Assembly: GCA_947475875.1 (NCBI GenBank)
Contig: CANJME010000023.1
Location: forward strand, 1 to 37,349
Direction: 5' to 3'
DNA from: Caulobacteraceae bacterium
GTDB lineage: Bacteria > Pseudomonadota > Alphaproteobacteria > Caulobacterales > Caulobacteraceae
DNA: 37,349 nucleotides
Position numbers and translations under genes: made by a program. Positions 17,533 through 25,365 of this stretch are shown here, in pieces. The notes below the pieces were generated by a model. The model saw only the letters and a list, made by a program, of their open reading frames with translations, made no database searches and was not told where the DNA came from. Numbering within the stretch: position 1 is the stretch's first letter; each line of letters starts with the position of its first letter.

Positions 17533-18905
17533 CTCAAACCTCTCGCGGCCGTCGTCACCCGCTGGAACGCTGCCCGGAAGGCGATGGGGTCATAGGTGTT
17601 GGGATCGCGCACGGCAGCGTAGGCGCGCTCGAGATCAGGCCGGATGGCTGCGACGCGCGCGGCCGGAACCTGGCCTTCGGTCACCAGCGCGGTCAGCAGG
17701 GTGTCAGCCGCCATCACCCCCTGGGCGCTGCCCTGATAGTCGGTGTAGCGCTCGAGCACCGTGGCCAGCACATTGTCGAGCACGGCGAATGTGTCGTTCC
17801 GGGAAAAGGTCTTGCGGGCGAAGGCGTCGGCCAGGGCCCGCGAGGTTGTAGCGAGGTCGGCCGCGGCGGCGATAGCGCGTGGACGGTCGGTATTGAGCGC
17901 CGCATGGAAGGCGCGCGACCTCGCCTCGAACTGGCTGGCCAGCGCCCGATCGGCGGCCTCGGCGCTGGCGGCCAGCATGATCATGTTTTCGTCGTTGAAC
18001 ACCGGGGCGCCGACCGGCGTCGGGCGGCCGGGGTTGGGCAGGGCCGTGGGCCGGGCGTCCCGCTCGTCGGAAATGCGCCGGTGACAGGCGTGGCAGTCAA
18101 AGAAGGTCAGCTGCGGAAAGACCCCGTCCTGGCCTATGGCAGGGTTCGAATAGAGCCGCACTGCCCGGTCCAGCGCCAGGGCCTGGCCGACGGCCCAGGT
18201 CTGCACCCCGCTCGCCGGCTTTTTGCGGCGGATGTAGTCGGCGTCGATCGTGTGGTGGGACTGCATGGATGTGAAGAGATCAAGCTCGAACGACAGCCGC
18301 GGGTGGCCGGCGGCCATCAGCCGGTGGCCGACGAACTGGCCGCGCCGCTCCGAGCCCAGGTGGCAGTCGAGACAGATGGCGGCGCGCACCTTCGGATCGT
18401 CCAGCGCGACCATGCCGGCCGCCACGTTGGCGGCGTGGGTGGCGTTCTTCGTGTAGTGACCGGCCAGCCAGAGCTCGGCGCCGCCATGGCACGTCTCGCA
18501 GGTGACGCCGTCGGAGACCTGGAACTTCTCGCCGCGCAGGGCAGGCGGCGTGGGATCGCCGTGACAGCCGATGCATTCCGGCGCACGCTCTGGCGCCTCG
18601 ATGCCGAGCCGGCCGGCGATGGCCCGGGCGCGCGGTTCGGTGAGCGCCTTCCACGCCCGCGAATGCTGGCCGGAGGCGCTGGCCGGATCCTGCCAGGTGA
18701 AGAGCTCGTTCTGGCGGACCACCGCGCCGGACGGCGCCAGCCGCCCGTGACAGTTGGCGCCGGCGCAGGAGGCGACGCCTTCGTGGATATTGTGTGGCGG
18801 CGCGCCGCCGATGGCCGGAACCGCCGTCAGCCCCACAGCCAGAAGGGCGGCCCAGCAGAGCACGACGCCCGCTCCCCATACCCGGCCTGCCAGAAGGCTC
18901 TTCAA
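17529..18905 (-). CDS. Periplasmic pentaheme cytochrome c (c554-like)
   Basis: A 458-residue protein with an N-terminal signal or anchor helix (~8-33). Five heme sites are visible. The first is unusual, CAGANCH (C47-x4-C52-H53); the rest are CIGCH, CETCH, CLDCH and CHACH. Extra histidines (GQHSRAW, GHYTKNATH, GHPRL, MQSHHT) could be distal ligands. The pattern fits the cytochrome c554/tetraheme superfamily of periplasmic carriers. The C-terminal ~160 residues are helical, without hemes. The start is a TTG at 18905 with GGGG upstream; no better in-frame ATG precedes the signal peptide. It is second in the minus-strand operon and would suit electron transfer between the membrane-bound decaheme and the outer-membrane conduit. 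Confidence 0.8.
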   Translation of the reverse strand: MKSLLAGRVWGAGVVLCWAALLAVGLTAVPAIGGAPPHNIHEGVASCAGANCHGRLAPSGAVVRQNELFTWQDPASASGQHSRAWKALTEPRARAIAGRLGIEAPERAPECIGCHGDPTPPALRGEKFQVSDGVTCETCHGGAELWLAGHYTKNATHAANVAAGMVALDDPKVRAAICLDCHLGSERRGQFVGHRLMAAGHPRLSFELDLFTSMQSHHTIDADYIRRKKPASGVQTWAVGQALALDRAVRLYSNPAIGQDGVFPQLTFFDCHACHRRISDERDARPTALPNPGRPTPVGAPVFNDENMIMLAASAEAADRALASQFEARSRAFHAALNTDRPRAIAAAADLATTSRALADAFARKTFSRNDTFAVLDNVLATVLERYTDYQGSAQGVMAADTLLTALVTEGQVPAARVAAIRPDLERAYAAVRDPNTYDPIAFRAAFQRVTTAARGLR

Positions 18906-18970
18906 AGCGTAACCCCGTTCCGCGATCTGCCTTTGCTACTATCAATCGCCGGGTTGCGGAAGGAACGCCG

Positions 18971-20584
18971 TCACATAATGACGGGTTGCGTCGGCCGGAA
19001 GCTGCGGGAGTCGGCCTGGGCCCAGTAAGGGGCGTAGATGGTTCCGGCGGCGTCGGTCAGCAGAGCGCCTTCCTCCAGGGTCGGATAGGCCCGGCCCGCT
19101 TCGGACGACGTCTTTCCCAGAATGTGCTGATGCAGGTGGTGCGAGCGGAACCCCTCGGGGTGGTGGAGGCCCGCCGCGCGGGTGATTTCGGCCAGCGCCA
19201 TCAGGGTCTTTTCGTGGAAGCGGTGGATGCGCTCGGCCTTGTCCTCGACCACCAGGCCGCGCTGCCTGCCCAGGTCCTGGGTGGTGATCCCGGTGGGGCA
19301 GGTGTCGAGGTGGCACTTCATCGACTGGATGCAGCCCAGCGCGAACATGAAAGCGCGAGCCGCGTTCGACCAGTCCGCGCCCATCGAGCAATTGGCGGCG
19401 ATCCCCGCGGCCGAATAGACCTTGCCCGCCGCGCCCAGCTTGATTTTGGCGCGCAGGCCCGTGCCGATCAGGGCGTTGCGGACTAAAGCGAGGCCATCCT
19501 TCAGGGGCGCGCCGAAGCTGTTGGTCAGTTCCAGGGGCGCGGCGCCCGTGCCGCCTTCGCCGCCGTCGACGACGATGAAGTCGAGATAGGTCTCGGTCTC
19601 CAGCATCGCCTTCATGATGGCGAAGATCTCATGCGGATGGCCGACGCAGAGCTTGACGCCGACCGGCTTGCCGCCGGAAAGGGTGCGCAACTGATCGGCG
19701 AAGGCCAGCATTTCGCGCGGCGTTGAAAAGGCCGAATGGGCGGCGGGCGAGATGCAGTCGACGCCGACCGGCACGTGGCGCGTCTCGGCGATCTCGGGAC
19801 TCACCTTGCGGCCGGGCAGCATGCCGCCGTGACCGGGCTTGGCGCCTTGCGACAGCTTGATCTCGATCATCTTGATCTGGTCGGCGGCGGCCCGGCTCGC
19901 GAACCGGTCGGGGTCGAATCTGCCTCCCGCGTCGCGGGCCCCGAAATAGCCCGAGCCCAGCTCCCAGACGAGGTCGCCGTCATGCTTCAGGTGATAGGGC
20001 GAGACCCCGCCCTCGCCGGTGTCGTGGTAAAATCCGCCCCGCGCCGCGCCCATGTTCAGCGCCTCGATGGCCCGGTGGCCGAGGCTGCCGAAACTCATGG
20101 CAGAAATGTTGAAGATCGAGGCTGAATAGCGCCGCGTGCATTGCGGCCCGCCGATCGAGACGCGGAAATTGTGGTCGAGCTTTTCGGATGGCTTGATGGA
20201 GTGGGAAAACCACTCGTACTGGTCGGTGTAGACGTCGAGTTCGGTGCCCATCGGATGGGCGTCTTCCTGACCCTTGGCGCGGGCGTAGACGAGCGCGCGC
20301 TGATCACGGCTGAAGGGCCGGCCGTCCTGGTCGCCCTCAATGACATAGTTGCGCAGGTAGGGCCCGACATCCTCGAACATCCAGCGCAGGCGCGAGAGGA
20401 TCGGATAGTTGCGCCACAGGGTGTGGTGGGTCTGCAGCACATCGGCCACGCCCATGACGGCCAGCGGCAAGAGGATGACCAGAAACCACAGCGCCGGCGT
20501 CCAGAAGACGGCGAGCCCGAAGGTGACGCCCACGGCGATGAGCACGAAGACAAAGACGGAATAACGCACAAGGGTGGAGTTCAC
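18971..20584 (-). CDS. Membrane-anchored FMN/[3Fe-4S] glutamate-synthase-family protein (GltB-like)
   Basis: A 537-residue protein with two N-terminal membrane helices (~6-50), then the FMN-binding alpha/beta barrel of the glutamate synthase central/FMN domain. Visible landmarks: NISAMSFGSLG, YHDTGEGGVSPYH, IEIKLSQGAKPGHGG, the glycine loop FIVVDGGEGGTGAAP, and the [3Fe-4S] cysteines in CIQSMKCHLDTCPTG. It lacks the glutaminase domain of true GltB, as is typical for this ~500-residue family of uncertain substrate. I chose the GTG at 20584, with GGGGGG seven bases upstream. A longer frame back to 20743 would translate a REP-like element and is probably spurious. It is first in the operon with the pentaheme cytochrome 65 nt downstream, so it may feed electrons to that system or simply share its promoter. 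Confidence 0.85.
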   Translation of the reverse strand: MNSTLVRYSVFVFVLIAVGVTFGLAVFWTPALWFLVILLPLAVMGVADVLQTHHTLWRNYPILSRLRWMFEDVGPYLRNYVIEGDQDGRPFSRDQRALVYARAKGQEDAHPMGTELDVYTDQYEWFSHSIKPSEKLDHNFRVSIGGPQCTRRYSASIFNISAMSFGSLGHRAIEALNMGAARGGFYHDTGEGGVSPYHLKHDGDLVWELGSGYFGARDAGGRFDPDRFASRAAADQIKMIEIKLSQGAKPGHGGMLPGRKVSPEIAETRHVPVGVDCISPAAHSAFSTPREMLAFADQLRTLSGGKPVGVKLCVGHPHEIFAIMKAMLETETYLDFIVVDGGEGGTGAAPLELTNSFGAPLKDGLALVRNALIGTGLRAKIKLGAAGKVYSAAGIAANCSMGADWSNAARAFMFALGCIQSMKCHLDTCPTGITTQDLGRQRGLVVEDKAERIHRFHEKTLMALAEITRAAGLHHPEGFRSHHLHQHILGKTSSEAGRAYPTLEEGALLTDAAGTIYAPYWAQADSRSFRPTQPVIM

Positions 20585-20680
20585 GGCGGACCCCCCAGGG
20601 TTCTTTGCCGGGAGGATGGGGCGATTCGGGGGGAAGCGGGGCTGTGGCGTGAAGGCGCGCCCACTCTTCCTTTCCCGCTC

Positions 20681-20774
20681 ATCCCCGCGAAGACGGGGAT
20701 CCATCCATATCGTCCAAAGCATGACCCGCCGAGATTTCGTCAAACTCAGCGTGGGTCCCCGCCTTCGCGGGGAC
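20681..20774. repeat. Inverted pair of REP-like palindromes
   Basis: Left unit ATCCCCG...CGGGGAT (20681-20700) and right unit GTCCCCGC-CTTC-GCGGGGAC (20755-20774) face each other about 55 bp apart, each flanked by CTTCC-like and ATCCA/TGGGT edges. The same arrangement occurs at 31411-31493, so this is a dispersed REP/BIME-like element. It sits between divergent genes and may affect transcript stability or supercoiling. It also creates spurious N-terminal extensions in neighbouring reading frames. Confidence 0.7.
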
Positions 20775-20816
20775 GATCGGAAGAGTTAGGTTGTCGGTGA
20801 CGGGGAGTTATGGCCG

Positions 20817-21329
20817 TTGTCACGCGGGCTAACAGAAGGCGAGATCCAATTGCTCCGCCCCTGGTTCGGCGCGGCGCTGGTCTATGGCGTCGTCCGCATC
20901 CATTGCGGCCATGGGTTCAATCCGCTGGCCGCCGCCGCCTTCTTCAACCGCAATCCGGCCGTGGCCCTCGGCCTGCACATCCACGTCATGAAGCGCCATT
21001 ACCGGGCGGACTTTTCCAAAGAGCCCCTCGCCGAATTCGCCGCCTTCGTCGCGCATGAGGCCGTGCACGTCTGGCAGTGGCGGGAAGGCCGGTTCAATCC
21101 CCTGAAGTACCTCTGGCAATACTGGACCTGGCCATGCAACGGGTATGATATCCGCAAGGTTACGGCCGCGAGCCGGTTCGCCACCCTAGGCTATGACCAG
21201 CAGGCCGAGGTGATGCGCTGGGCCGTGATCGAGGCCGGGACCGAGCATGGCGAGATGCTCCGCGCGGTGATGGCGCAGCGGCTGCCGATTGTGAACTTTC
21301 CTGGGACCGACCCTGTTAGGGTGTCATGA
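20817..21329 (+). CDS. Vgr-related HEXXH metallopeptidase-like protein
   Basis: A 170-residue protein without a signal peptide. LTEGEIQLLRPWFG at the start and FVAHEAVHVWQW (HEXXH, His80-Glu81-His84) match a family often annotated as 'Vgr related protein' in Alphaproteobacteria, distantly like the DUF4157 core. The HEXXH motif suggests zinc binding, and Glu103-type third-ligand candidates lie downstream, but protease activity is unproven. The start is a TTG at 20817 with GGGGAG about ten bases upstream; an ATG at 20810 is out of frame. Its TGA overlaps the ATG of the YncE-like gene by 4 nt, so the pair is probably co-translated. No type VI secretion or phage tail genes are nearby, so the Vgr label says little about function. 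Confidence 0.6.
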   Translation: MSRGLTEGEIQLLRPWFGAALVYGVVRIHCGHGFNPLAAAAFFNRNPAVALGLHIHVMKRHYRADFSKEPLAEFAAFVAHEAVHVWQWREGRFNPLKYLWQYWTWPCNGYDIRKVTAASRFATLGYDQQAEVMRWAVIEAGTEHGEMLRAVMAQRLPIVNFPGTDPVRVS

Positions 21330-22327
21330 TGGCGGCCCTGCGAGTCTTCGGCTTGTTACTGGTGATGGCCATCGGCGCCCTTTCCGCGCCTGTCCGTCCG
21401 TCGCCCGTCGTCGCCGCGCCCCTGACGCTGGAACAAACCATCCCCCTGCCGGGCGTGCAGGGACGGATCGATCACCTGGACATCGACCTTGTCCACCATC
21501 GCCTGTTCGTAGCCGCTCTGGGCAACGGCAGCGTCGAAGCGGTGGATCTGAGCGCCGGCAAGGTCTCCGGCCGGATCACCGGCCTGAGCGAGCCGAAAGG
21601 GGTCGCCTGGCTTTCCGGCCGCGATGAACTGGTGGTCGCCAGCGGCGATGGCCTGGTGCGGTTCTATCGCGCCGCGGACCTGAGCGCTCTCGCGCAGTTG
21701 AAGCTCGGGGACGACGCCGACAATGTGCGGGTCGATCCGGCCGGCGGGCGGGTGGTGGTCGGCTATGGCGCCGGCGCCCTGGCGATCATTGACCCCGCGG
21801 CCCGAAAGGTCGTGGCCACCCTGCCGCTTTCGGCCCATCCCGAAAGCTTCCGGATCGATGCGGCGCATCAGAAGGTTTTCGTCAATCTGCCGGGAGCGGG
21901 CCAGATCGCGGTGGGAGACCTTGCCGCCGCCCGGGTGACCGCCACGCGCCGGGTGGCGCACATGGCCAACTATCCGATGCTTTTCGACCCGGCCGCGGGG
22001 CAGGTCATGGTCGTCTACCGGCTTCCGGCTCGGCTGGTCATCACCAGCGCCGATACGGGCGCGGCGGTTCAGGACATCGACACCTGCGGCGATTCTGATG
22101 ACCTGTTCCTCGATGCCCGGCGCCAGCGGCTCTACGTCAGCTGTGGCAGCGGCGATGTCGATGTGTTCGAAAAGGCGGCGAGCGGCTACCGGCGCCTTGC
22201 TCGCATCAAGACGTCCTCCGGCGCGCGGACCTCGCTGTTTGTCCCCGAACTCGACCGGCTGTTCGTCGCCGCCCGGGCGGAAGGCGGACATGCCGCGGCG
22301 ATCATGGTCTTTCGGCCTACAGGCTAG
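21326..22327 (+). CDS. Exported YncE/YVTN-like beta-propeller protein
   Basis: A 333-residue protein with a signal peptide (~1-31, ending PVVAAP). The mature part is built of repeated blades with the YVTN-type pattern of a strand followed by D-x-A or D-P-A and a V-V-A or I-A core: RLFVAALGNGSVEAVDL, ELVVASGDGLVRFYRA, RVVVGYGAGALAIIDP, KVFVNLPGAGQIAVGDL, RLYVSCGSGDVDVFEK and RLFVAARAEGG. This is a single propeller filling nearly the whole protein, with no heme or catalytic motif. Such proteins are periplasmic and mostly of unknown ligand. It is translationally coupled to the HEXXH protein upstream; the chromate operon begins 140 nt downstream and may be a separate unit. Confidence 0.75.
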   Translation: MMAALRVFGLLLVMAIGALSAPVRPSPVVAAPLTLEQTIPLPGVQGRIDHLDIDLVHHRLFVAALGNGSVEAVDLSAGKVSGRITGLSEPKGVAWLSGRDELVVASGDGLVRFYRAADLSALAQLKLGDDADNVRVDPAGGRVVVGYGAGALAIIDPAARKVVATLPLSAHPESFRIDAAHQKVFVNLPGAGQIAVGDLAAARVTATRRVAHMANYPMLFDPAAGQVMVVYRLPARLVITSADTGAAVQDIDTCGDSDDLFLDARRQRLYVSCGSGDVDVFEKAASGYRRLARIKTSSGARTSLFVPELDRLFVAARAEGGHAAAIMVFRPTG

Positions 22328-22398
22328 GCGAGACGGCTTTTCTTCCGATCTGATCGCCGCTAGGCTGGGCCATCGGGCCAAGGCGGGTCGCCCGGCCA

Positions 22399-22413
22399 GA
22401 CGGTCTGACCGTC
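22399..22413. promoter_or_regulatory. GACGGT-CTG-ACCGTC palindrome upstream of chrB
   Basis: A perfect 6-bp inverted repeat with a 3-nt centre lies about 55 bp before the chrB start, where an operator or promoter would be expected. ChrB-type proteins control chromate operons in known cases, but no binding sequence can be confirmed from one site. The spacer 22328-22467 contains no other clear feature apart from the ribosome-binding site GGAGGAG before the ATG. Confidence 0.25.
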
Positions 22414-22467
22414 CAAGCATCCGCTCCCTGAACCGGCGAAGTCTCGTCGGTTGGAGGAGCGTCGCAT

Positions 22468-22995
22468 ATGAACCAGACCGTAATAGACCGCACCCTGACA
22501 GGATTTTTCGGGGAGACGCGCCCCACCCGCTGGGTAACCCGTGAGCGGCCCAAGATTGACCGTATTGCCTGTCCCTGGCTGATCCGGCGGTTCGTCGATC
22601 CGCAGGCGGAGTTTCTCTACGTGCCGACGGCGGATGTTTTCGCCGTGGCCGAACGCGAAAAGGCGGTGGCCTACGACATACCGGGCGCGCCGTTCTCGCA
22701 CGTGGGCGAACTCTGCAGTTTCGACGCCTTTCTGAGGGTGTTCGATCTTGAGGATGCGCCCGGACTTTCCATCCTCGCCCCGATCATCCGGGGCGCCGAT
22801 ACCGACCGGCACGACGTGGCGCCCGAGGCTGCCGGCCTCCACGCCCTGGCGCTCGGCATGACCTCGCTCTTTGACGATGATCAGGCCCTGTTGGCCCAGG
22901 GTCTTATTGCCTACGATGCGCTCCATGCCTGGGCGACAAAGGCCCGGGGCGAGCGACACAGCTGGAACCCCCAACCCGAAGGAAAACGTCCATGA
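22468..22995 (+). CDS. chrB: ChrB-domain chromate resistance protein
   Basis: A 175-residue cytoplasmic protein matching the C-terminal ChrB domain: WVTRERPKIDRIACPWLIRRFVDPQAEFLYVP is the family hallmark (split here as RPKIDRIACPWLIRRF and VDPQAEFLYVP), followed by PFSHVGELCSFDAFL and a histidine-bearing helical end. It lacks the N-terminal regulator half of full ChrB (~300 residues), so it resembles the short ChrB-domain proteins usually beside chrA. The role in known operons is chromate sensing or regulation. A good ribosome-binding site (GGAGGAG) precedes the ATG. Its TGA overlaps the start of the SOD gene (ATGA), and chrA follows, so all three form one operon against chromate and its oxidative by-products. 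Confidence 0.85.
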   Translation: MNQTVIDRTLTGFFGETRPTRWVTRERPKIDRIACPWLIRRFVDPQAEFLYVPTADVFAVAEREKAVAYDIPGAPFSHVGELCSFDAFLRVFDLEDAPGLSILAPIIRGADTDRHDVAPEAAGLHALALGMTSLFDDDQALLAQGLIAYDALHAWATKARGERHSWNPQPEGKRP

Positions 22996-23699
22996 CCGAA
23001 CTTCAGATCGACCGGCGCAACATGCTGGGCGCCGCCACCTTGCTTGCGGCCGGCGCGGCTGCCGCCTCCGCCGCGGCCCAGACCCCGGCGGCGCCTGCCG
23101 TCAGCGCTTTCGCGCCCCAGCCCATCGCCAAGCCGTTCGATCCGGCGGCGGTCCCGGGCCTGTCGGCCAATTTGCTCAACAGCCACTTCGATAACAATTA
23201 CACCAGCGCGGTGACGCGCCTGCGGGCCATTGAGACTCAGATCGCCGGGCTCGATCCGGCCACGGCGCCGAATTTCACCCTCAACGGGCTAAAGCGCGAG
23301 GAACTGATCGCCTGGAATTCGATGATCCTGCACGAGCTCTATTTCAACAGTCTGGGCGCCCCCACCCGCCCGGGCGCGGCCCTGGCCCGCCAGATCGAAA
23401 AAGACTTCGGCAGCGACGCCCGCTGGCGGGCGCAGTTCTCGGCCATGGGCAAGGCGCTGGGCGGCGGCTCGGGCTGGGTGATCCTGAACTGGAGCCACCG
23501 CGACAAGCGCCTGGTCAACCAGTGGGCGGCCGACCACACCATGACACTCGCCGGCGGAACGCCCGTGCTGGTGCTCGACATGTACGAGCACGCCTACGCC
23601 ATCGATTTCGGCTCGCGGGCGGCGGCCTATGTGGATGCCTACATGGCGGCGATCAAATGGACCGCGGCTGATGCTGCGTTCGCCAAAGCCAGCGCCTGA
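22992..23699 (+). CDS. chrC: Tat-exported Fe/Mn superoxide dismutase of the chromate operon
   Basis: A 235-residue Fe/Mn-type superoxide dismutase with a twin-arginine signal (DRRNML at 7-12, then an Ala-rich stretch to ~30). The four metal ligands can be placed: His65 (NSHFDNNY), His114 (MILHELYF), Asp196 and His200 (LDMYEHAYAID). Mature length is about 205 residues, normal for the family. Export fully folded with metal through Tat would place the activity in the periplasm. It sits between chrB and chrA with 4-nt and 1-nt overlaps. SODs in chromate operons are called chrC; removing superoxide formed during chromate reduction is the accepted idea. I assign the symbol by context. Confidence 0.85.
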   Translation: MTELQIDRRNMLGAATLLAAGAAAASAAAQTPAAPAVSAFAPQPIAKPFDPAAVPGLSANLLNSHFDNNYTSAVTRLRAIETQIAGLDPATAPNFTLNGLKREELIAWNSMILHELYFNSLGAPTRPGAALARQIEKDFGSDARWRAQFSAMGKALGGGSGWVILNWSHRDKRLVNQWAADHTMTLAGGTPVLVLDMYEHAYAIDFGSRAAAYVDAYMAAIKWTAADAAFAKASA

Positions 23700-25006
23700 T
23701 GACGGCAGAGGGGGGACCTGCGCCGGCGCCCAGTTTCCGGGAAGCGGCGGGCCTGTGGCTCAAAGTCGGCCTAATCTCGTTCGGCGGGCCGGCGGCGCAG
23801 ATCGCCATCCTGCAGGAAGAGGTGGTGGAGCGCCGCCGCTGGATCGATCAGCGCACGTTCCTCACCGCGCTCAATTTCTGCATGCTGCTGCCGGGCCCCG
23901 AAGCCCAGCAGCTGGCCACCTTCATCGGCCTGAAGCTGCACGGCCTGAAAGGGGCGCTTACGGCGGGGATATTGTTCGTGGTTCCCGGCGCGCTGGTGCT
24001 GTTTGGCCTGGCCTGGCTGGCCGCCGCGCATGGGTCCTGGCCGCCGATCGCGGCGATCTTCAAGGGCCTGCTGCCGGTGGTCGCGGCGCTCGTCGCCCAC
24101 GCGGTCTGGCGGATCGGCGGGCGGACCCTGAAGTCACCCATCGCCTGGGCGCTGGCGCTGGGAGCGTTCGTCGCCCTGCAGATCCTGCACATCGGCTTTC
24201 CGTGGATCGTGCTGGCGGCCGGCTTGGTCGGCGGGGTTGGCGGTCACTTCGGGTGGAAGATCGCCCCGGCCGGACACGGCTCAGCGGCCGAGGCCGCGCC
24301 GCCGCCGCCGGTGCGGTGGAAGGCGGCGGGCTTGAGGGCCCTGCTGCTCTTGGTCGTGTTCGGCCTGCTCTGGGCCGCGCCCTTCGGCCTGATCCTGCTC
24401 ACGGCCGGAGATCACCCCTTCAAGGACGTGGGCCTCTTCTTCACCAAGGCGGCATTCGTCACCTTCGGCGGCGCCTATGCGGTGTTGCCCTACGTCGCCC
24501 AAACCAGCGTGGAGCATTACGGCTGGCTGTCGACGCCGCAAATGGCGCAGGGCCTGGCCCTGGCCGAGACGACGCCTGGGCCCTTGATCCTGGTGACGCA
24601 ATTCGTGGGCTTCTTCGCAGGCTGGAATTCAGCCCTGGCCGGGAACGCCGGCGGGCTCTCGCCCCTGGCGGCGGCGAGCCTTGCGGCGGCCCTGACCACC
24701 TGGATGACCTTTCTGCCGTGTTTCTTCTTCATTCTGGCCGGTGCGCCCATCGTGGATCGATTGCAGCACGAGCCCCGGGCGGCGGGCGCGCTGTCGGCGA
24801 TCACCGCGGCTGTGGTCGGTGTGATCGCGACACTCGGCATCGTCATCGGCCGGCTGGCGTTTCTTCCGGGCGGGTCAGCTGACCTCGCCGCTATCCTGGT
24901 CGGGCTTCTGGCCTTTGCGGCCCTGGTGCGCTGGAAGGTCAATACGCTCTGGCTGATCGCGGCGGGGGCGGCGTTCGGTCTGGCGAGGCTCGCCTTGCGA
25001 TTCTAG
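23699..25006 (+). CDS. chrA: Chromate efflux transporter ChrA (CHR family, two-domain)
   Basis: A 435-residue inner-membrane transporter with ten or more hydrophobic helices and two homologous CHR halves. The first half shows GLISFGGPAAQIAILQEE and the LLPGPEAQQLATFIGL loop; the second shows AAFVTFGGAYAVLPYVAQ and AETTPGPLILVTQFVGF. Both are family signatures. Members export chromate using the membrane potential or proton gradient. Its ATG overlaps the SOD stop by one base (TGATG). Its stop codon overlaps that of the converging DUF3147-like gene in CTAG (25003-25006). Confidence 0.9.
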   Translation: MTAEGGPAPAPSFREAAGLWLKVGLISFGGPAAQIAILQEEVVERRRWIDQRTFLTALNFCMLLPGPEAQQLATFIGLKLHGLKGALTAGILFVVPGALVLFGLAWLAAAHGSWPPIAAIFKGLLPVVAALVAHAVWRIGGRTLKSPIAWALALGAFVALQILHIGFPWIVLAAGLVGGVGGHFGWKIAPAGHGSAAEAAPPPPVRWKAAGLRALLLLVVFGLLWAAPFGLILLTAGDHPFKDVGLFFTKAAFVTFGGAYAVLPYVAQTSVEHYGWLSTPQMAQGLALAETTPGPLILVTQFVGFFAGWNSALAGNAGGLSPLAAASLAAALTTWMTFLPCFFFILAGAPIVDRLQHEPRAAGALSAITAAVVGVIATLGIVIGRLAFLPGGSADLAAILVGLLAFAALVRWKVNTLWLIAAGAAFGLARLALRF

Positions 25007-25365
25007 AGCCGGATGCCCGCTTTCGGGGCCAGCCAGATCATGACGAGGTAAAGCGCCAGGGTTAGTACACAACCGGCGGCCAGGACCGGCCAGAACGTCA
25101 GGCCTCGCTTGAGCAGCGCCGGAATAACCAGGAACATTGGCAGCGAGGGCAGGACGAACCAGAAGGTGCCCGTCGCATGGGCGGCCATCCGGACCGGGTC
25201 CTGGGTGTCGCGCCAGAGCCAGATCATGCCAAGCACCGAAATCAGCGGCAGGGAAGCAACCAGTCCGCCGAAACCGGGGTAGCGCTTGGCCGTCTCTGAC
25301 ACGGCCACGACCAGCGCGCCGGAGATGAGCGCCTTGAGGAGCAGGTAGAGAACCGGGTTGCTCAC
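25003..25365 (-). CDS. DUF3147-like small membrane protein
   Basis: A 120-residue protein with four hydrophobic helices (~4-22, 33-52, 64-84, 92-112). Motifs ALISGALVVAVSETAKRYPGFGGLVASLPL and SVLGMIWLW (first given here as ALISGALVVAVSETAKRYPG plus FGGLVASLPL) fit the DUF3147 family of unknown function. The start is a GTG at 25365 overlapping the lipoprotein stop by 4 nt (GTGA). A longer in-frame reading back to 25734 would run through the lipoprotein gene and is rejected. It converges with chrA, sharing four bases at the stops. Confidence 0.75.
   Translation of the reverse strand: MSNPVLYLLLKALISGALVVAVSETAKRYPGFGGLVASLPLISVLGMIWLWRDTQDPVRMAAHATGTFWFVLPSLPMFLVIPALLKRGLTFWPVLAAGCVLTLALYLVMIWLAPKAGIRL

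Noticed and set aside
20585-20743. 53-residue N-terminal extension of the GltB-like protein
   Set aside because: It translates the REP-like element (the MDPRLRGDE peptide is a known artefact of such repeats) and skips a good GTG start with a strong ribosome-binding site.
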